A DNA stretch of 38,936 nucleotides from Spirochaetia bacterium (GCA_900767955.1 CAAGBC010000042.1:1-38936); one strand, 5' to 3'; numbered from the stretch's first letter, positions 1 through 7,408 are shown. The notes: generated by a model not told the origin, from the sequence alone. Program-made: numbers and translations.

Positions 1-20
1 GTGGGAAAGTGAGGCTGTGG

Positions 21-154
21 GCCGTAAGGCAAAATTGCGGAAGCAATTTTAGCAGACTCGCTAGGCAACGAAAGTTGCCAGCGGTAGCTGCCAGACTTTT
101 TTTATTCAACGGGATTTTTTTTTGAATGTAAAGCACCTTCCAAGGGGGAAGGTG
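21..154. repeat. Array of short perfect hairpins in gene-free contig start
   Basis: Bases 1-204 hold no gene that I can support. They contain consecutive perfect inverted repeats: GCC-GTAA-GGC (21-30), AAAATTGC-GGAA-GCAATTTT (31-50), GGCAAC-GAAA-GTTGCC (64-79, whose stem extends to CGCT/AGCG at 59-62 and 80-83 with one bulged base), CAGC-GGTA-GCTG (79-90), and CACCTTCC/GGAAGGTG (134-141/147-154). Three of the loops (GTAA, GGAA, GAAA) fit the GNRA tetraloop class. The array lies beyond the 3' end of the reverse-strand gene at 205-921. It has no U-tract typical of a terminator for that gene. A dispersed intergenic repeat is the likeliest identity. Confidence 0.6.
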
Positions 155-204
155 TTGAAATGAAAAATAAAAAATTGAAATAACTTTTTTATATAATTTA
201 TAGT

Positions 205-921
205 TTAACGGTCGCTTGATTTTTTGTTGTTACTTATTTCTTTTAAGGCTGTAAATGCACTCATAATTCCTTGGTCGGATTGGGCAATTTCTTGGATAAT
301 TGAATCTAGTTCAGAAGTTGAAGCATATAGAATAAATATGCACCATTTTTGTATTGTAGTTAGGTTTTGAATTGTTTTTGTTTTATTTTGAAGTTCTTCA
401 ACGAGTTTACATATTTTGGGTAATTCAATAACAATAATATTTTGTTGTTCATTTATTGTAAGGCCGTCTTCTGTGGATAATTTGTAATGGAATAATTCGT
501 TTGGAGAAGAATTATTGTATATAAAGTTTAAAATAGAAATTTGATAAACTTTAGGAATATCGTTGTATTTATTTTTATTTTCAGTATGGTATTTTAATAA
601 TCTTGCACAATAGTAGGTCACTTGATTTGCAAAATATTCTTTGCTGTCGGAATTATGTATTTTAATTCTTGCAAATTCTTTTTCATTGATTTTGCAATTT
701 ACATCATACATTGAATTTTTATTTAAAGAACTATCTTCAATTTGCAATTCTTCACGCTGAATTTCTATGTTAGAAATTTGTTCTTGCAATATTGCTTCTA
801 AAAAACATTTTAGGGCTTTTTCGCTTTGGGGATTGGGATTTGTGAACAGTTGATGAAAAACTGAATCTTTTGAGGGATTAAGTAATTCTGTTGTAATTTG
901 TTTGTGAGTGTTGTTTGTCAT
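205..921 (-). CDS. Rpn-family (PD-(D/E)XK) recombination-promoting nuclease/transposase-like protein, active site degenerate
   Basis: This 238-residue protein has the layout of the Rpn/PDDEXK_2 family. It opens with a 'LNPSKDSVFHQLF' segment, has a core strand pair at about 70-90, a conserved 'ANQVTYYCARLL' helix, and a helical C-terminus. Family members are nucleases that promote RecA-independent recombination, often annotated as transposases. The usual core is D...ExQ. Here D73 (MYDV) is kept, but the second strand reads ARIKIHN, so the expected acidic and Q residues are K87 and H89. Cleavage activity is therefore doubtful. The ATG at 921 is preceded by AGAGGT, a good ribosome site. A weak dyad AACTCA/TGAGTT lies upstream at 951-971. 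Family assignment is from the overall pattern and is fairly secure; loss of activity is inference. Confidence 0.75.
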   Translation of the reverse strand: MTNNTHKQITTELLNPSKDSVFHQLFTNPNPQSEKALKCFLEAILQEQISNIEIQREELQIEDSSLNKNSMYDVNCKINEKEFARIKIHNSDSKEYFANQVTYYCARLLKYHTENKNKYNDIPKVYQISILNFIYNNSSPNELFHYKLSTEDGLTINEQQNIIVIELPKICKLVEELQNKTKTIQNLTTIQKWCIFILYASTSELDSIIQEIAQSDQGIMSAFTALKEISNNKKSSDR

Positions 922-1262
922 TTTTTTTTACCTCTTAATGATAGATTATGAACTCAGTAAAATAGTGAGTTTATTATATATATTCGTGAAAAGATGGATT
1001 TTCGGTAAAAAAAAGTGAATTTTTTTTAATATTTTAAATTATTTTGATAGATATGTATCTTTTGTATATTTAATAATGTTTTATTGGGATTTTTAAGTAA
1101 TTATTTTTTTTAGTATGTTATTTCTTGTGTAATTTTGATTTGATTATTTTTAAGAAGATTTTTGTTTTGATTTAAATTTTTTTACTGTAATTTTATGTTA
1201 TATGTTTTTTGAATGGATTTTATTCATTTTTCAAAAGTGAGAATTTGTTGTACAATTTTTTT
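922..1262. other. AT-rich intergenic region without a gene
   Basis: This 341-base stretch separates divergent genes and is extremely AT-rich with long T runs. I see no coding potential beyond short chance frames. It holds the ribosome site of the reverse-strand Rpn-like gene, a small dyad (951-956/966-971), and at its right end the promoter of the lipoprotein gene. Confidence 0.6.
1228..1262 (+). promoter_or_regulatory. Candidate leaderless promoter of the DUF1566-like lipoprotein gene
   Basis: TTTTCA (1228-1233), a 17-bp spacer and TACAAT (1251-1256) are followed by six T residues and then ATG at 1263. No Shine-Dalgarno is visible. The predicted transcription start falls on the A of the ATG. 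Confidence 0.5.
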
Positions 1263-1991
1263 ATGAAGAAATTTTATTTGTTTGGAATTTTGTTATGGGT
1301 TTTGTTTTTTGAGATGGGATGTAACTCTGAAAATGTAGTTTATTATGATATTGGGGATATCGTTTTAAGCGATGGAAGGGTTGTTCCTGTTGAGCATTAT
1401 TCTTTTGGGGAAGGAATATGTGAGCCTGTTGGAGTTGTTGTTGGAGTTTCTGGTAATAAGGCGATGATGATGGGTTTGCATAAATCTTCTTATTCTATGA
1501 GTTGGGCTCCTAGCGATACTTTTGGGTATATTACTAAGTTTGCGGAGATTCAAGCCAGCAGATTTGGGTCAGTGGAAAGCGGTTATAATTTTTCTGGTGA
1601 TTTGGTTGGAAGAGATAATTGGCTTGCTGTTTGTAATTATGATAGAGAAGGTGTTTTAGAGCCAAAAAATTATCCTGCATTTTATTTTGCTTATAATTAT
1701 GGTTCAGATTTTGATTATTTAAATTCGGAATTTAATTATGGTTGGTATTTGCCTAGTGTTTCTGAACTTTATGCAGTTTTTGAAAATAAGGAAGTTTTGC
1801 AAAAATCACTAAATATTGTTGATGGGCTTGATTTTGGAAATAATTGGTATTGGAGTTCGTCTCAAGCGTCTTCTGCAAAAGAAGGTGTTTATGGTGTGAG
1901 TTTTATTAAGGGCGATGTGACTAATGTTTATAAATATTGTTCTGCGGGTTATGTAATTGTTTTTCATGATTTGAACTTACTGGAATTTTAA
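1263..1991 (+). CDS. Lipoprotein with DUF1566-like C-terminal domain
   Basis: The protein is 242 residues. The start is placed at 1263 because the signal peptide then begins MKKFYLFG, followed by a hydrophobic core and the lipobox FEMGC, giving a lipidated Cys20. An in-frame start 18 codons earlier would put extra residues ahead of the signal peptide. The C-terminal third has 'GWYLPSVSELYAVF', a 'WYWSSSQ' block and a terminal 'YVIVFHDL', the pattern of DUF1566-like domains common in spirochaete and Fibrobacter surface lipoproteins. Its function is unknown; it is probably exposed on the cell envelope. It stands alone, with a GNAT gene 21 bp downstream that has its own ribosome site. Confidence 0.75.
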   Translation: MKKFYLFGILLWVLFFEMGCNSENVVYYDIGDIVLSDGRVVPVEHYSFGEGICEPVGVVVGVSGNKAMMMGLHKSSYSMSWAPSDTFGYITKFAEIQASRFGSVESGYNFSGDLVGRDNWLAVCNYDREGVLEPKNYPAFYFAYNYGSDFDYLNSEFNYGWYLPSVSELYAVFENKEVLQKSLNIVDGLDFGNNWYWSSSQASSAKEGVYGVSFIKGDVTNVYKYCSAGYVIVFHDLNLLEF

Positions 1992-2012
1992 TCTTTTTTT
2001 ATTGAGGAAAAT

Positions 2013-2573
2013 ATGAAAATATCTTCATTTGAAACTTCACGACTTTTGCTTGTTCCTTCTTCTATGAAATATTTTGAAGAAAGGTCTCGTATTGCAAGTG
2101 ATATTGAAAACACTCGTTTTATGATGTTTTTACCAGCAACAAGTGAAGAAACTTACGCGTATATCAAGAAATGTGAAACTCAATGGGAAAGTGAAAATCA
2201 AACTTTATTTGAATTTGATATTTTGCTAAAAGAGCAAAACAATGAATATATCGGTGGAATTTCTTTTGAGCTTCTTTTTGATAAGCCTGAAATCGTAAAA
2301 AAAATTGGCAAACACTGTGCCCATATGGGATGGATTTTGGATAAAAATTTTTGGAACAAAGGTTTTGCTTCTGAAGGTGCACGCTGTGTTTTGGAATTTG
2401 CAAAATCTCTTGGTGTAAAAACAATGATTGCACAATGTGATGGAGATAATATTGGGTCGTGGCGTGTAATGGAAAAAGTTGGAATGAAGAAGAGTTCTGA
2501 TGTTGGAATACGATATAATAAATCAGAACCAAATTTAGCAAAAACTGAATTTATGTATATAATTGATTTATAA
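2013..2573 (+). CDS. GNAT-family N-acetyltransferase, RimJ/RimL type
   Basis: The 186-residue protein opens with FETSRLLLVPSS, the usual RimJ/RimL start. It carries a 'HMGWILDKNFWNKGFASEGARCVLEFA' acetyl-CoA loop region (about residues 104-130) and a 'NIGSWRVMEKVGMKK' segment (about 146-160), a combination typical of GNAT enzymes that acetylate protein N-termini or small amines. The substrate cannot be read from sequence. The ATG at 2013 follows GAGGAAA at good spacing. The stop codon is followed almost at once by the truncated IS3-family transposase, so an insertion landed just beyond this gene. Confidence 0.85.
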   Translation: MKISSFETSRLLLVPSSMKYFEERSRIASDIENTRFMMFLPATSEETYAYIKKCETQWESENQTLFEFDILLKEQNNEYIGGISFELLFDKPEIVKKIGKHCAHMGWILDKNFWNKGFASEGARCVLEFAKSLGVKTMIAQCDGDNIGSWRVMEKVGMKKSSDVGIRYNKSEPNLAKTEFMYIIDL

Positions 2574-2579
2574 GAAATA

Positions 2580-2925
2580 TTGTTATGCGTTAGGGATGCA
2601 CCTGCGCCAAATGATCAGGGGTGGCATTACAGAACTGAAAGATATACGCAAATGCTAAAAATGAAAGATGTAACGCAAAGTATGTCTCGAAAAGGAAACT
2701 GTCTTGATAATTGTATGGCAGAAAACTTTTTCGGCCTGCTAAAAACAGAATTCTATTACATGAATAAATTTAGTTCTGTAGAAGGATTCAAAAAAGCTCT
2801 GGTTGAATATATTGCATATTACAATACAGAGCGTATTAAAATTGGATTAAACGGCTTGAGCCCTATTGAATTTAGAGCTCAATATGCCGCATAATTTTGT
2901 CTATAAAAAGGGGTTCAGTTCAGAA
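2580..2925 (+). pseudogene. Truncated IS3-family (IS150-like) transposase orfB fragment with right end
   Basis: About 95 codons match the C-terminal end of an IS3-family DDE transposase. They include NDQGWHYRTERY with the second catalytic Asp, QSMSRKGNCLDN, and MAENFFGLLKTE with the catalytic Glu, ending in GLSPIEFRAQYAA. A complete orfB is roughly 270-290 residues, so the N-terminal two thirds, including the first Asp, and orfA are missing. The sequence just before the match (about 2580-2608) is unrelated to transposase and marks the truncation. Bases 2895-2925 after the stop, with GGGG and TTCAGTTCA, look like the element's right end. No left end is visible. The fragment should be immobile and inactive. 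Confidence 0.85.
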
Positions 2926-2926
2926 G

Positions 2927-2998
2927 CGTTGCTGGGGAATTGCTGGCAATTTCACAGTAATGAGCGAATAGCGGAACCCTGGAAAGCCCGGCCGGAGT
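2927..2998 (-). repeat. Dispersed intergenic repeat, copy 1
   Basis: Read on the reverse strand this segment contains TTCCGCTATTCGCTCATT. A close relative, TTCCGCTATCCGCTCATT, occurs on the forward strand at about 27089-27106. Over a 36-base core the copies differ at about six sites, all but the last a transition. Here the repeat directly abuts the IS3 remnant. It also contains AATTGC-TG-GCAATT, a short hairpin. Confidence 0.7.
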
Positions 2999-3054
2999 TT
3001 GTTATTGCGTGGTTTTTATAATAATTTTTTTGAAGTGACGATTGTGTGAAGATG

Positions 3055-3060
3055 TATAAT
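3055..3060 (+). promoter_or_regulatory. Candidate -10 element of the second GNAT gene
   Basis: TATAAT lies 41 bp before the GNAT start at 3101. A TTGAAG about 19 bp upstream is a possible but poorly spaced -35. The gene also has its own ribosome site, so it is transcribed with a normal leader. Confidence 0.4.
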
Positions 3061-3100
3061 AACAAACGCAGGAACGCCCATATAAAAAAGGGAAAGAAAA

Positions 3101-3619
3101 ATGGTTTATTTGAAGGAAATGAATTTTGAAGACGCAAAAGTTGAGTGGGAATTTTTTCAATCGTGTCCTGCGGAAAATGGTGTTGATAATGAATTTATGG
3201 GGATTGGGTTTGAGGAATTTTGTTCGAAGGGGATTGCGGTAAATCTTGCAGTGGCGAGGGGCGAGAATTTGATTAACGGGTTTGTTCCGGAGACTTACTT
3301 TTTTTTGTATGACAGTGAAGTGGGAGCGGGCAAAATTGTGGGGCTTTTTAGGGTTCGGCATTTTTTGAATGATTCGCTTTTTTGGGGCAGTGGTCATATT
3401 GGGTATATTATTCATCCTGAGTTTCGTGGGCGAGGTTATGGTACTTTGGGTTTGAAACTTGCCATTGATGAATTGAAAAAGATGGATGATTTTGTTGAAG
3501 ATGAGATTTTTTTGCGTTGTTTGCGTTCTAATGAGGCTTCGTTGAAAGTGATGTTGAAAAATGGCGGGAATTTGCATCATCAGGATGATAAATATAATTA
3601 TGTTAGAATTAAGCGCTAG
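3101..3619 (+). CDS. GNAT-family N-acetyltransferase
   Basis: The 172-residue protein has the GNAT signature 'GYIIHPEFRGRGYGTLGLKLAIDEL' (about residues 107-131), with the RGRGYG acetyl-CoA loop, followed by a 'RCLRSNEASLKVMLKNGG' segment. This resembles predicted acetyltransferases that modify small molecules or proteins; the substrate is unknown. The ATG at 3101 follows AGGGAAAG. The gene is richer in G than most of its neighbours and lies between a dispersed repeat and a frameshifted gene remnant, which suggests an unstable accessory segment. An independent gain by transfer is possible but not shown. Confidence 0.85.
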   Translation: MVYLKEMNFEDAKVEWEFFQSCPAENGVDNEFMGIGFEEFCSKGIAVNLAVARGENLINGFVPETYFFLYDSEVGAGKIVGLFRVRHFLNDSLFWGSGHIGYIIHPEFRGRGYGTLGLKLAIDELKKMDDFVEDEIFLRCLRSNEASLKVMLKNGGNLHHQDDKYNYVRIKR

Positions 3620-3803
3620 GATTAAGTGTCGTTTTTTTTTACGATAAGGAAATTGCGTTTCTTTACGATGAAAAAGGTTTTGATAATGCACTTGATTATG
3701 GAAGTTGTCTTTTGGAAGCTTGGTCAAATGTTGCTTCTAGCAATACAGCAATACAGGTGGTTTTAAGCCTGCTTGGGTAGAAATTGCTTGTGTTGAATGG
3801 TAG
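3613..3803 (+). pseudogene. Gene remnant frameshifted by an 8-bp tandem duplication
   Basis: An open stretch without a start codon reads FFYDKEIAFLYDEKG and then DYGSCLLEAWSN before ending at a TAG at 3778. The 8-mer CAATACAG occurs twice in tandem at 3741-3748 and 3749-3756. Removing one copy restores a continuous frame that continues SNTGGFKPAWVEIACVEW to a TAG at 3801. The fragment therefore looks like the 3' end of a decayed gene, lacking its start and broken by slippage duplication. I do not recognise the family. No supportable gene lies from here to 4001. Confidence 0.55.
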
Positions 3804-4001
3804 TTCTTAGTTCCTGTAAATTAAATTTATCTGAAAAGTAAATGACTCTATCGTAATATGACAGACTGAATGTTTTATAATCCATTTATTATGTTTGGAA
3901 TTCTTGTTTGGCTTGATTGATGTGTTGATTTTTTTTGATGAAACTACATATCGATTTTGTTCAAGGATTTTATCATTAATTTTTTTTAATTGAGGTGGAT
4001 T

Positions 4002-4610
4002 ATGCTGAGTTTTTTAACAAGGGTTTACAGAAAATTGACTGATATTTTCTGTTGGGTTTGGTTAATTGGTTTTACTGTTTTTATGGCGATTGTGTTTAAC
4101 GAATCAATGGATTGGTTATTTGACGATTGGGCTGTTTTTGTTGGAGTGATTGCTGGTCTTGTAATTGGCTTTTGGACTGAGTTGATTATTTTACCTCCAA
4201 TTATGGTTTTGTTTGAAATTAATGATAAATTGGATTTTTTGGTTAGAAAAGAAAAAAAAGTTTCAAAAAAAGATAAGAAAAACGAAGAAGAAATTATTAC
4301 TACTGAAAATGAAGATTGTGTAGAAACAGTCGTGGAAGAAAACGATTCTTTAGATGAAAATTTAGGAAATTCTGAAAACTCAGAAAATTCAGAAAATGAC
4401 GGTATTAAAATTATGAAAGCTGAACAGAAATCTGTGGACGAAGAAATTTCTGCAAGTGATGAAGTTGAAAATTCAGAAAAGGTTGTTGAAGAACAGAGAC
4501 CTGTTATTGAAAAAACAGAAGATGATATAAATTTTTGGATTTGTAAAGGATGTGGTGAAAAGAATTGGAATACTTTAATTTATTGCGAGCATTGCGGTAA
4601 ATATAAATAG
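4002..4610 (+). CDS. Membrane protein with acidic linker and C-terminal zinc ribbon
   Basis: The 202-residue protein has two hydrophobic segments (about residues 13-35 and 43-68), then a charged linker. The linker begins basic (RKEKKVSKKDKKNEEE), becomes strongly acidic and includes a short SENSENSEN repeat. The C-terminus is WICKGCGEKNWN with a later CEHCGKYK, two CxxC knuckles that form a zinc ribbon. The start at 4002 is chosen because GAGGTGG precedes it; an in-frame TTG four codons earlier would overlap that site. The role is unknown. The zinc ribbon on a long flexible stalk at the membrane suggests a protein- or nucleic acid-binding tail, but that is inference. Confidence 0.7.
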   Translation: MLSFLTRVYRKLTDIFCWVWLIGFTVFMAIVFNESMDWLFDDWAVFVGVIAGLVIGFWTELIILPPIMVLFEINDKLDFLVRKEKKVSKKDKKNEEEIITTENEDCVETVVEENDSLDENLGNSENSENSENDGIKIMKAEQKSVDEEISASDEVENSEKVVEEQRPVIEKTEDDINFWICKGCGEKNWNTLIYCEHCGKYK

Positions 4611-4742
4611 GTTCTTAGTTTTGGCTTTGTTTTTCAATTTATAGTGATTTTTTAATCAATTTATAAATTAAAAAGTGATTGGAGTTGATGTTTATTAAAT
4701 TAATTTTTTAGTTTGTGTTGCAAACTTTTTGTGGAGGTAATT

Positions 4743-5714
4743 ATGAAAGGAATTAAGGGTATCTTAATTGCAGTTATTTGTTCAATGGTTTTTGTTGGTT
4801 GTGGAAAAGTTTCTACATTGCAGTTTTACAAGGCTTGTTATACTGGTGATGAAAAAAAGGTAGATGAATATTTGCAGTATGAAAATTTCACAATTGAGCT
4901 GAATGAGAATGAAAGTAAAGCTTTTGTTAATTTTTTAGAAAAGGTGGATACTAAAAGAATGTTTGTTCGGGGTGAATATGAAGTTACATTTTTAGGAAAT
5001 CCTATTGCTGTAAGTGTTTTTGGTGGAAATGATTCTATTGCTAAGAAATTAAGTGTTTTTGTTGAATATGACAAAGAAGATGAAGATAATATTCTTTATG
5101 TTGTTGCAAGAATGAATAATACTGAAATGGGAAAATACTTTTTTGAAGAATGTTTCTTTGCTCCTTCCACTTATAATCCTTTTATTCAAATGATTATGAA
5201 GGATAATGTTGAATTATTTAAAATTTATGAAGGTTATATAGAAGATATTACTGAACCTGTTTATAAAAGCGGTGAAAATTTATTGATGGTAGCAGCAAAA
5301 TTCAATGCGATTAATTGTGTTAAATATTTTGTTGATAGTAAAAAATTTGATATTAATGCTATGAATGATAGAATGGGAACCGCTTTATCATTTGCTAGTA
5401 ATCAAGAAATTAAAGATTACATAAAAAATGCAAATGGTGAATGTTTGTCTCAACTGGCATTGGATATTATTTATGAATTAAAAAGATTGGAAAAAATTTG
5501 TTTAGATTATTGTGATAAATCTAAATATTCACAGGAAGAAGTTTTGGAATTTATTCTTGATATGGGAAGTTCTGGTACTATGTTATCAAAACTTGAAAGC
5601 TTGCTTAGAAATGCAAGTTCATTAACAAAGTGGGAAATGCAACAGATAACAAAATATACGGAAGAATTTTATTCCGCTTGGGAAAAAGTTGGTTCCACAA
5701 GAATGTATGGTTAA
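4743..5714 (+). CDS. Ankyrin-like repeat lipoprotein
   Basis: The 323-residue protein starts MKGIKGILIAVICSMVFVGC, a lipoprotein signal with lipobox FVGC and Cys20. The ATG at 4743 follows GGAGGT; an in-frame codon 10 residues upstream would spoil the signal peptide. The middle carries degenerate ankyrin units: 'FYKACYTGDEKKVDEYL' near the start and 'ENLLMVAAKFNAINCVKYFVDSK' followed by 'FDINAMNDRMGTALSFAS' around residues 177-215. The C-terminal third is helical. It is probably an envelope protein that binds other proteins, and a smaller relative in style of the large ankyrin lipoprotein at 24170-26947. A strong terminator follows at 5786. Confidence 0.75.
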   Translation: MKGIKGILIAVICSMVFVGCGKVSTLQFYKACYTGDEKKVDEYLQYENFTIELNENESKAFVNFLEKVDTKRMFVRGEYEVTFLGNPIAVSVFGGNDSIAKKLSVFVEYDKEDEDNILYVVARMNNTEMGKYFFEECFFAPSTYNPFIQMIMKDNVELFKIYEGYIEDITEPVYKSGENLLMVAAKFNAINCVKYFVDSKKFDINAMNDRMGTALSFASNQEIKDYIKNANGECLSQLALDIIYELKRLEKICLDYCDKSKYSQEEVLEFILDMGSSGTMLSKLESLLRNASSLTKWEMQQITKYTEEFYSAWEKVGSTRMYG

Positions 5715-5785
5715 GTTTTATGATGATTTATGCAATGTTTTGTGATGTTGCGTATGTTTGATTTGAATTGTTGATATTTTTAATT

Positions 5786-5823
5786 AAGCCAAAATTCGAA
5801 ATTGTTTGAGTTTTGGCTTTTTT
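5786..5823 (+). terminator. Intrinsic terminator after the ankyrin-like lipoprotein gene
   Basis: AAGCCAAAA (5786-5794) pairs perfectly with TTTTGGCTT (5811-5819), and a run of six T follows. The position is 72 bp beyond the stop of the upstream gene. Confidence 0.8.
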
Positions 5824-5928
5824 GTTTTTTGAAGTGTAATTATATTTTTTTTGTTTATTTTATTTCTTGTGTTATAATTTTTATAGAAAAAGTAGTATCG
5901 TTTAGTTTTTTGCATATAGGGGGAACTT

Positions 5929-6780
5929 ATGAATTATCTTGATTTGTTTAATAATATTACTGATTTTGCGCGTAAGTCTAATGATATAAAAGCTATGATT
6001 TTGTTTGGTTCTCGATGTAGAAGTGAAAATGTTGCTGATGAATGGTCTGATTATGATTTGATGTTTTTTGTAGATAATCCTGATTCGTTTATTTATAAAG
6101 ATGAATGGTTGGAAGAAATTGGTAATGTGAAAATTTCTTTTGTTCAGCCTATTGTTCCGCAGAATTTGGAAAGACGAATTATTTTTGAAGATGGAACTGA
6201 TGTTGATTTTATTTTTTATGATGTAAAAGATAGTAGAAAGATTTTGGAAAATGAAACAATTCTTTTGTGGTTTAGTCGTGGTTTTAATATTCTTGTTGAT
6301 AAATGTAATTGTGAAAAATTGATTAAAGAAAATAAGAATTTAGTTGTTCCTAATACTTTGTTTACGGAAAGTGATTTTAATAATCTTGTTCAAAAGTTTT
6401 GGTTTGAATGTATTTGGGCTGTGAAAAAATTGAATCGTGGTGAACTTTGGGCTAGTAAGTTTTGTATTGATAGTTATTTGAAAAATTTGATAAAAACTTT
6501 ATTGGAACAGGAAGCAAAAATTATTTTTGGTGTTGATTGTTGGCACGATGGTAAATTTTTTGACCGTTGGGCTTTTTCTATTGAAGGCGAATCTTTGCAA
6601 AATTTACCTCAGTCTTTTGGTGGTTATGATAAAGGTTCTTTGTGCAAAGCGTTAGAAAATACTATGGATATTTTTAGTAAAATTGCTAAAAATGTTTATG
6701 AAAAAATGAAATATCCTTATCTGGAGGATGTAGAAAATTTTGCACGGAATCAAATTGAATTATTGCTGAGAAAAGCGTAA
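5929..6780 (+). CDS. ANT(6)/AadE-like aminoglycoside nucleotidyltransferase family protein
   Basis: The 283-residue protein matches the streptomycin adenylyltransferase family in length and layout. The nucleotidyltransferase core is LFGSRCRSE (G27, S28, R29) followed by WSDYDLMFF, giving metal-binding D41 and D43. A third strand reads GTDVDFIFYD. The C-terminal helical domain has 'FWFECIWAVKKLNRGELWASKFCIDSYLKNLI', typical of ANT(6). Family members adenylylate position 6 of streptomycin. Chromosomal relatives without proven resistance are common, so the activity is not certain. The ATG at 5929 follows AGGGGGAA. Codon use is AT-rich like the surrounding genes, so recent transfer from a GC-rich donor is not suggested. 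Confidence 0.8.
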   Translation: MNYLDLFNNITDFARKSNDIKAMILFGSRCRSENVADEWSDYDLMFFVDNPDSFIYKDEWLEEIGNVKISFVQPIVPQNLERRIIFEDGTDVDFIFYDVKDSRKILENETILLWFSRGFNILVDKCNCEKLIKENKNLVVPNTLFTESDFNNLVQKFWFECIWAVKKLNRGELWASKFCIDSYLKNLIKTLLEQEAKIIFGVDCWHDGKFFDRWAFSIEGESLQNLPQSFGGYDKGSLCKALENTMDIFSKIAKNVYEKMKYPYLEDVENFARNQIELLLRKA

Positions 6781-6823
6781 TTTATGTAAAAGATTATGCA
6801 CGGGAATTGTACACTTGCAAGCT

Positions 6824-7408
6824 TTAGTTTTTGTTCCTTTTGGAAACTGCAACACCGTCACCCAGATTGTGGAAGGTAGTTTGGAATTCTGTGTTGGATT
6901 TTAGAAAATCTATGTAGCGTCGGATTTTTCGGATTAGTTTTTTTGTGCTGTAGTTTTGGGTTTTTGAAATATCGTCCACCATGCCGTGAAAAAGTAAATT
7001 GTCGCTGATGAAAACTCCGTTTGGTGTAAGGTTGTTTTTATATTTTTCGAAAAAATTGATGTATTGGGATTTTGCACCGTCGATAAAAATTAAATCGAAT
7101 TTGTCTTTGAAATCGAATTTTAGCGCATCTCCTAAAAAGACTGTGATTTGATGAGAAAGACCTAAGTTTACAATGTTTTTTACTGCTTGGTGGTAGCGTT
7201 CAATGTCGTATTCAATGGTGTAAACACGAATGTCGCTACGGATTTTTGCAAAATTTATGGCAGAGTAGCCCACTGCGGTTCCGATTTCCAAAATAAATTG
7301 CACATCGTTTTGTTTTATGTAATCAAGAATGAAAGCCATTCCTTCGTCCATCATTATTGGAATAGAAGTTTGGGTGGCTTCTTGTTTTATTTGGTTTATT
7401 GTTTTCAT
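6824..7408 (-). CDS. Class I SAM-dependent O-methyltransferase (TrmR/YrrM-like)
   Basis: The 194-residue protein has the SAM-binding motif ILEIGTAVGYSAI (about residues 39-51), an acidic 'YTIEYDIERYHQAVKNI' strand-helix, and 'FDLIFIDGAKSQY', the metal-binding strand of the COMT-like O-methyltransferase family. Bacterial members include TrmR (YrrM), which methylates 5-hydroxyuridine in tRNA; catechol-type substrates are also possible. It lies downstream of leuS on the same strand, but a strong terminator separates them. No Shine-Dalgarno is visible. A TATAAA on the reverse strand (7423-7418) ends nine bases before the ATG, suggesting a very short leader. Confidence 0.8.
   Translation of the reverse strand: MKTINQIKQEATQTSIPIMMDEGMAFILDYIKQNDVQFILEIGTAVGYSAINFAKIRSDIRVYTIEYDIERYHQAVKNIVNLGLSHQITVFLGDALKFDFKDKFDLIFIDGAKSQYINFFEKYKNNLTPNGVFISDNLLFHGMVDDISKTQNYSTKKLIRKIRRYIDFLKSNTEFQTTFHNLGDGVAVSKRNKN

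Noticed and set aside
21..154. Integron attC sites, since some treponemes carry integrons
   Set aside because: There are no paired R and L boxes or GTTRRRY core, and no integrase or cassette array nearby.
3002..3727. A 241-codon reverse-strand open frame over the second GNAT gene
   Set aside because: The sense strand has a clear GNAT signature and ribosome site; the reverse product is basic and asparagine-rich with no domain.
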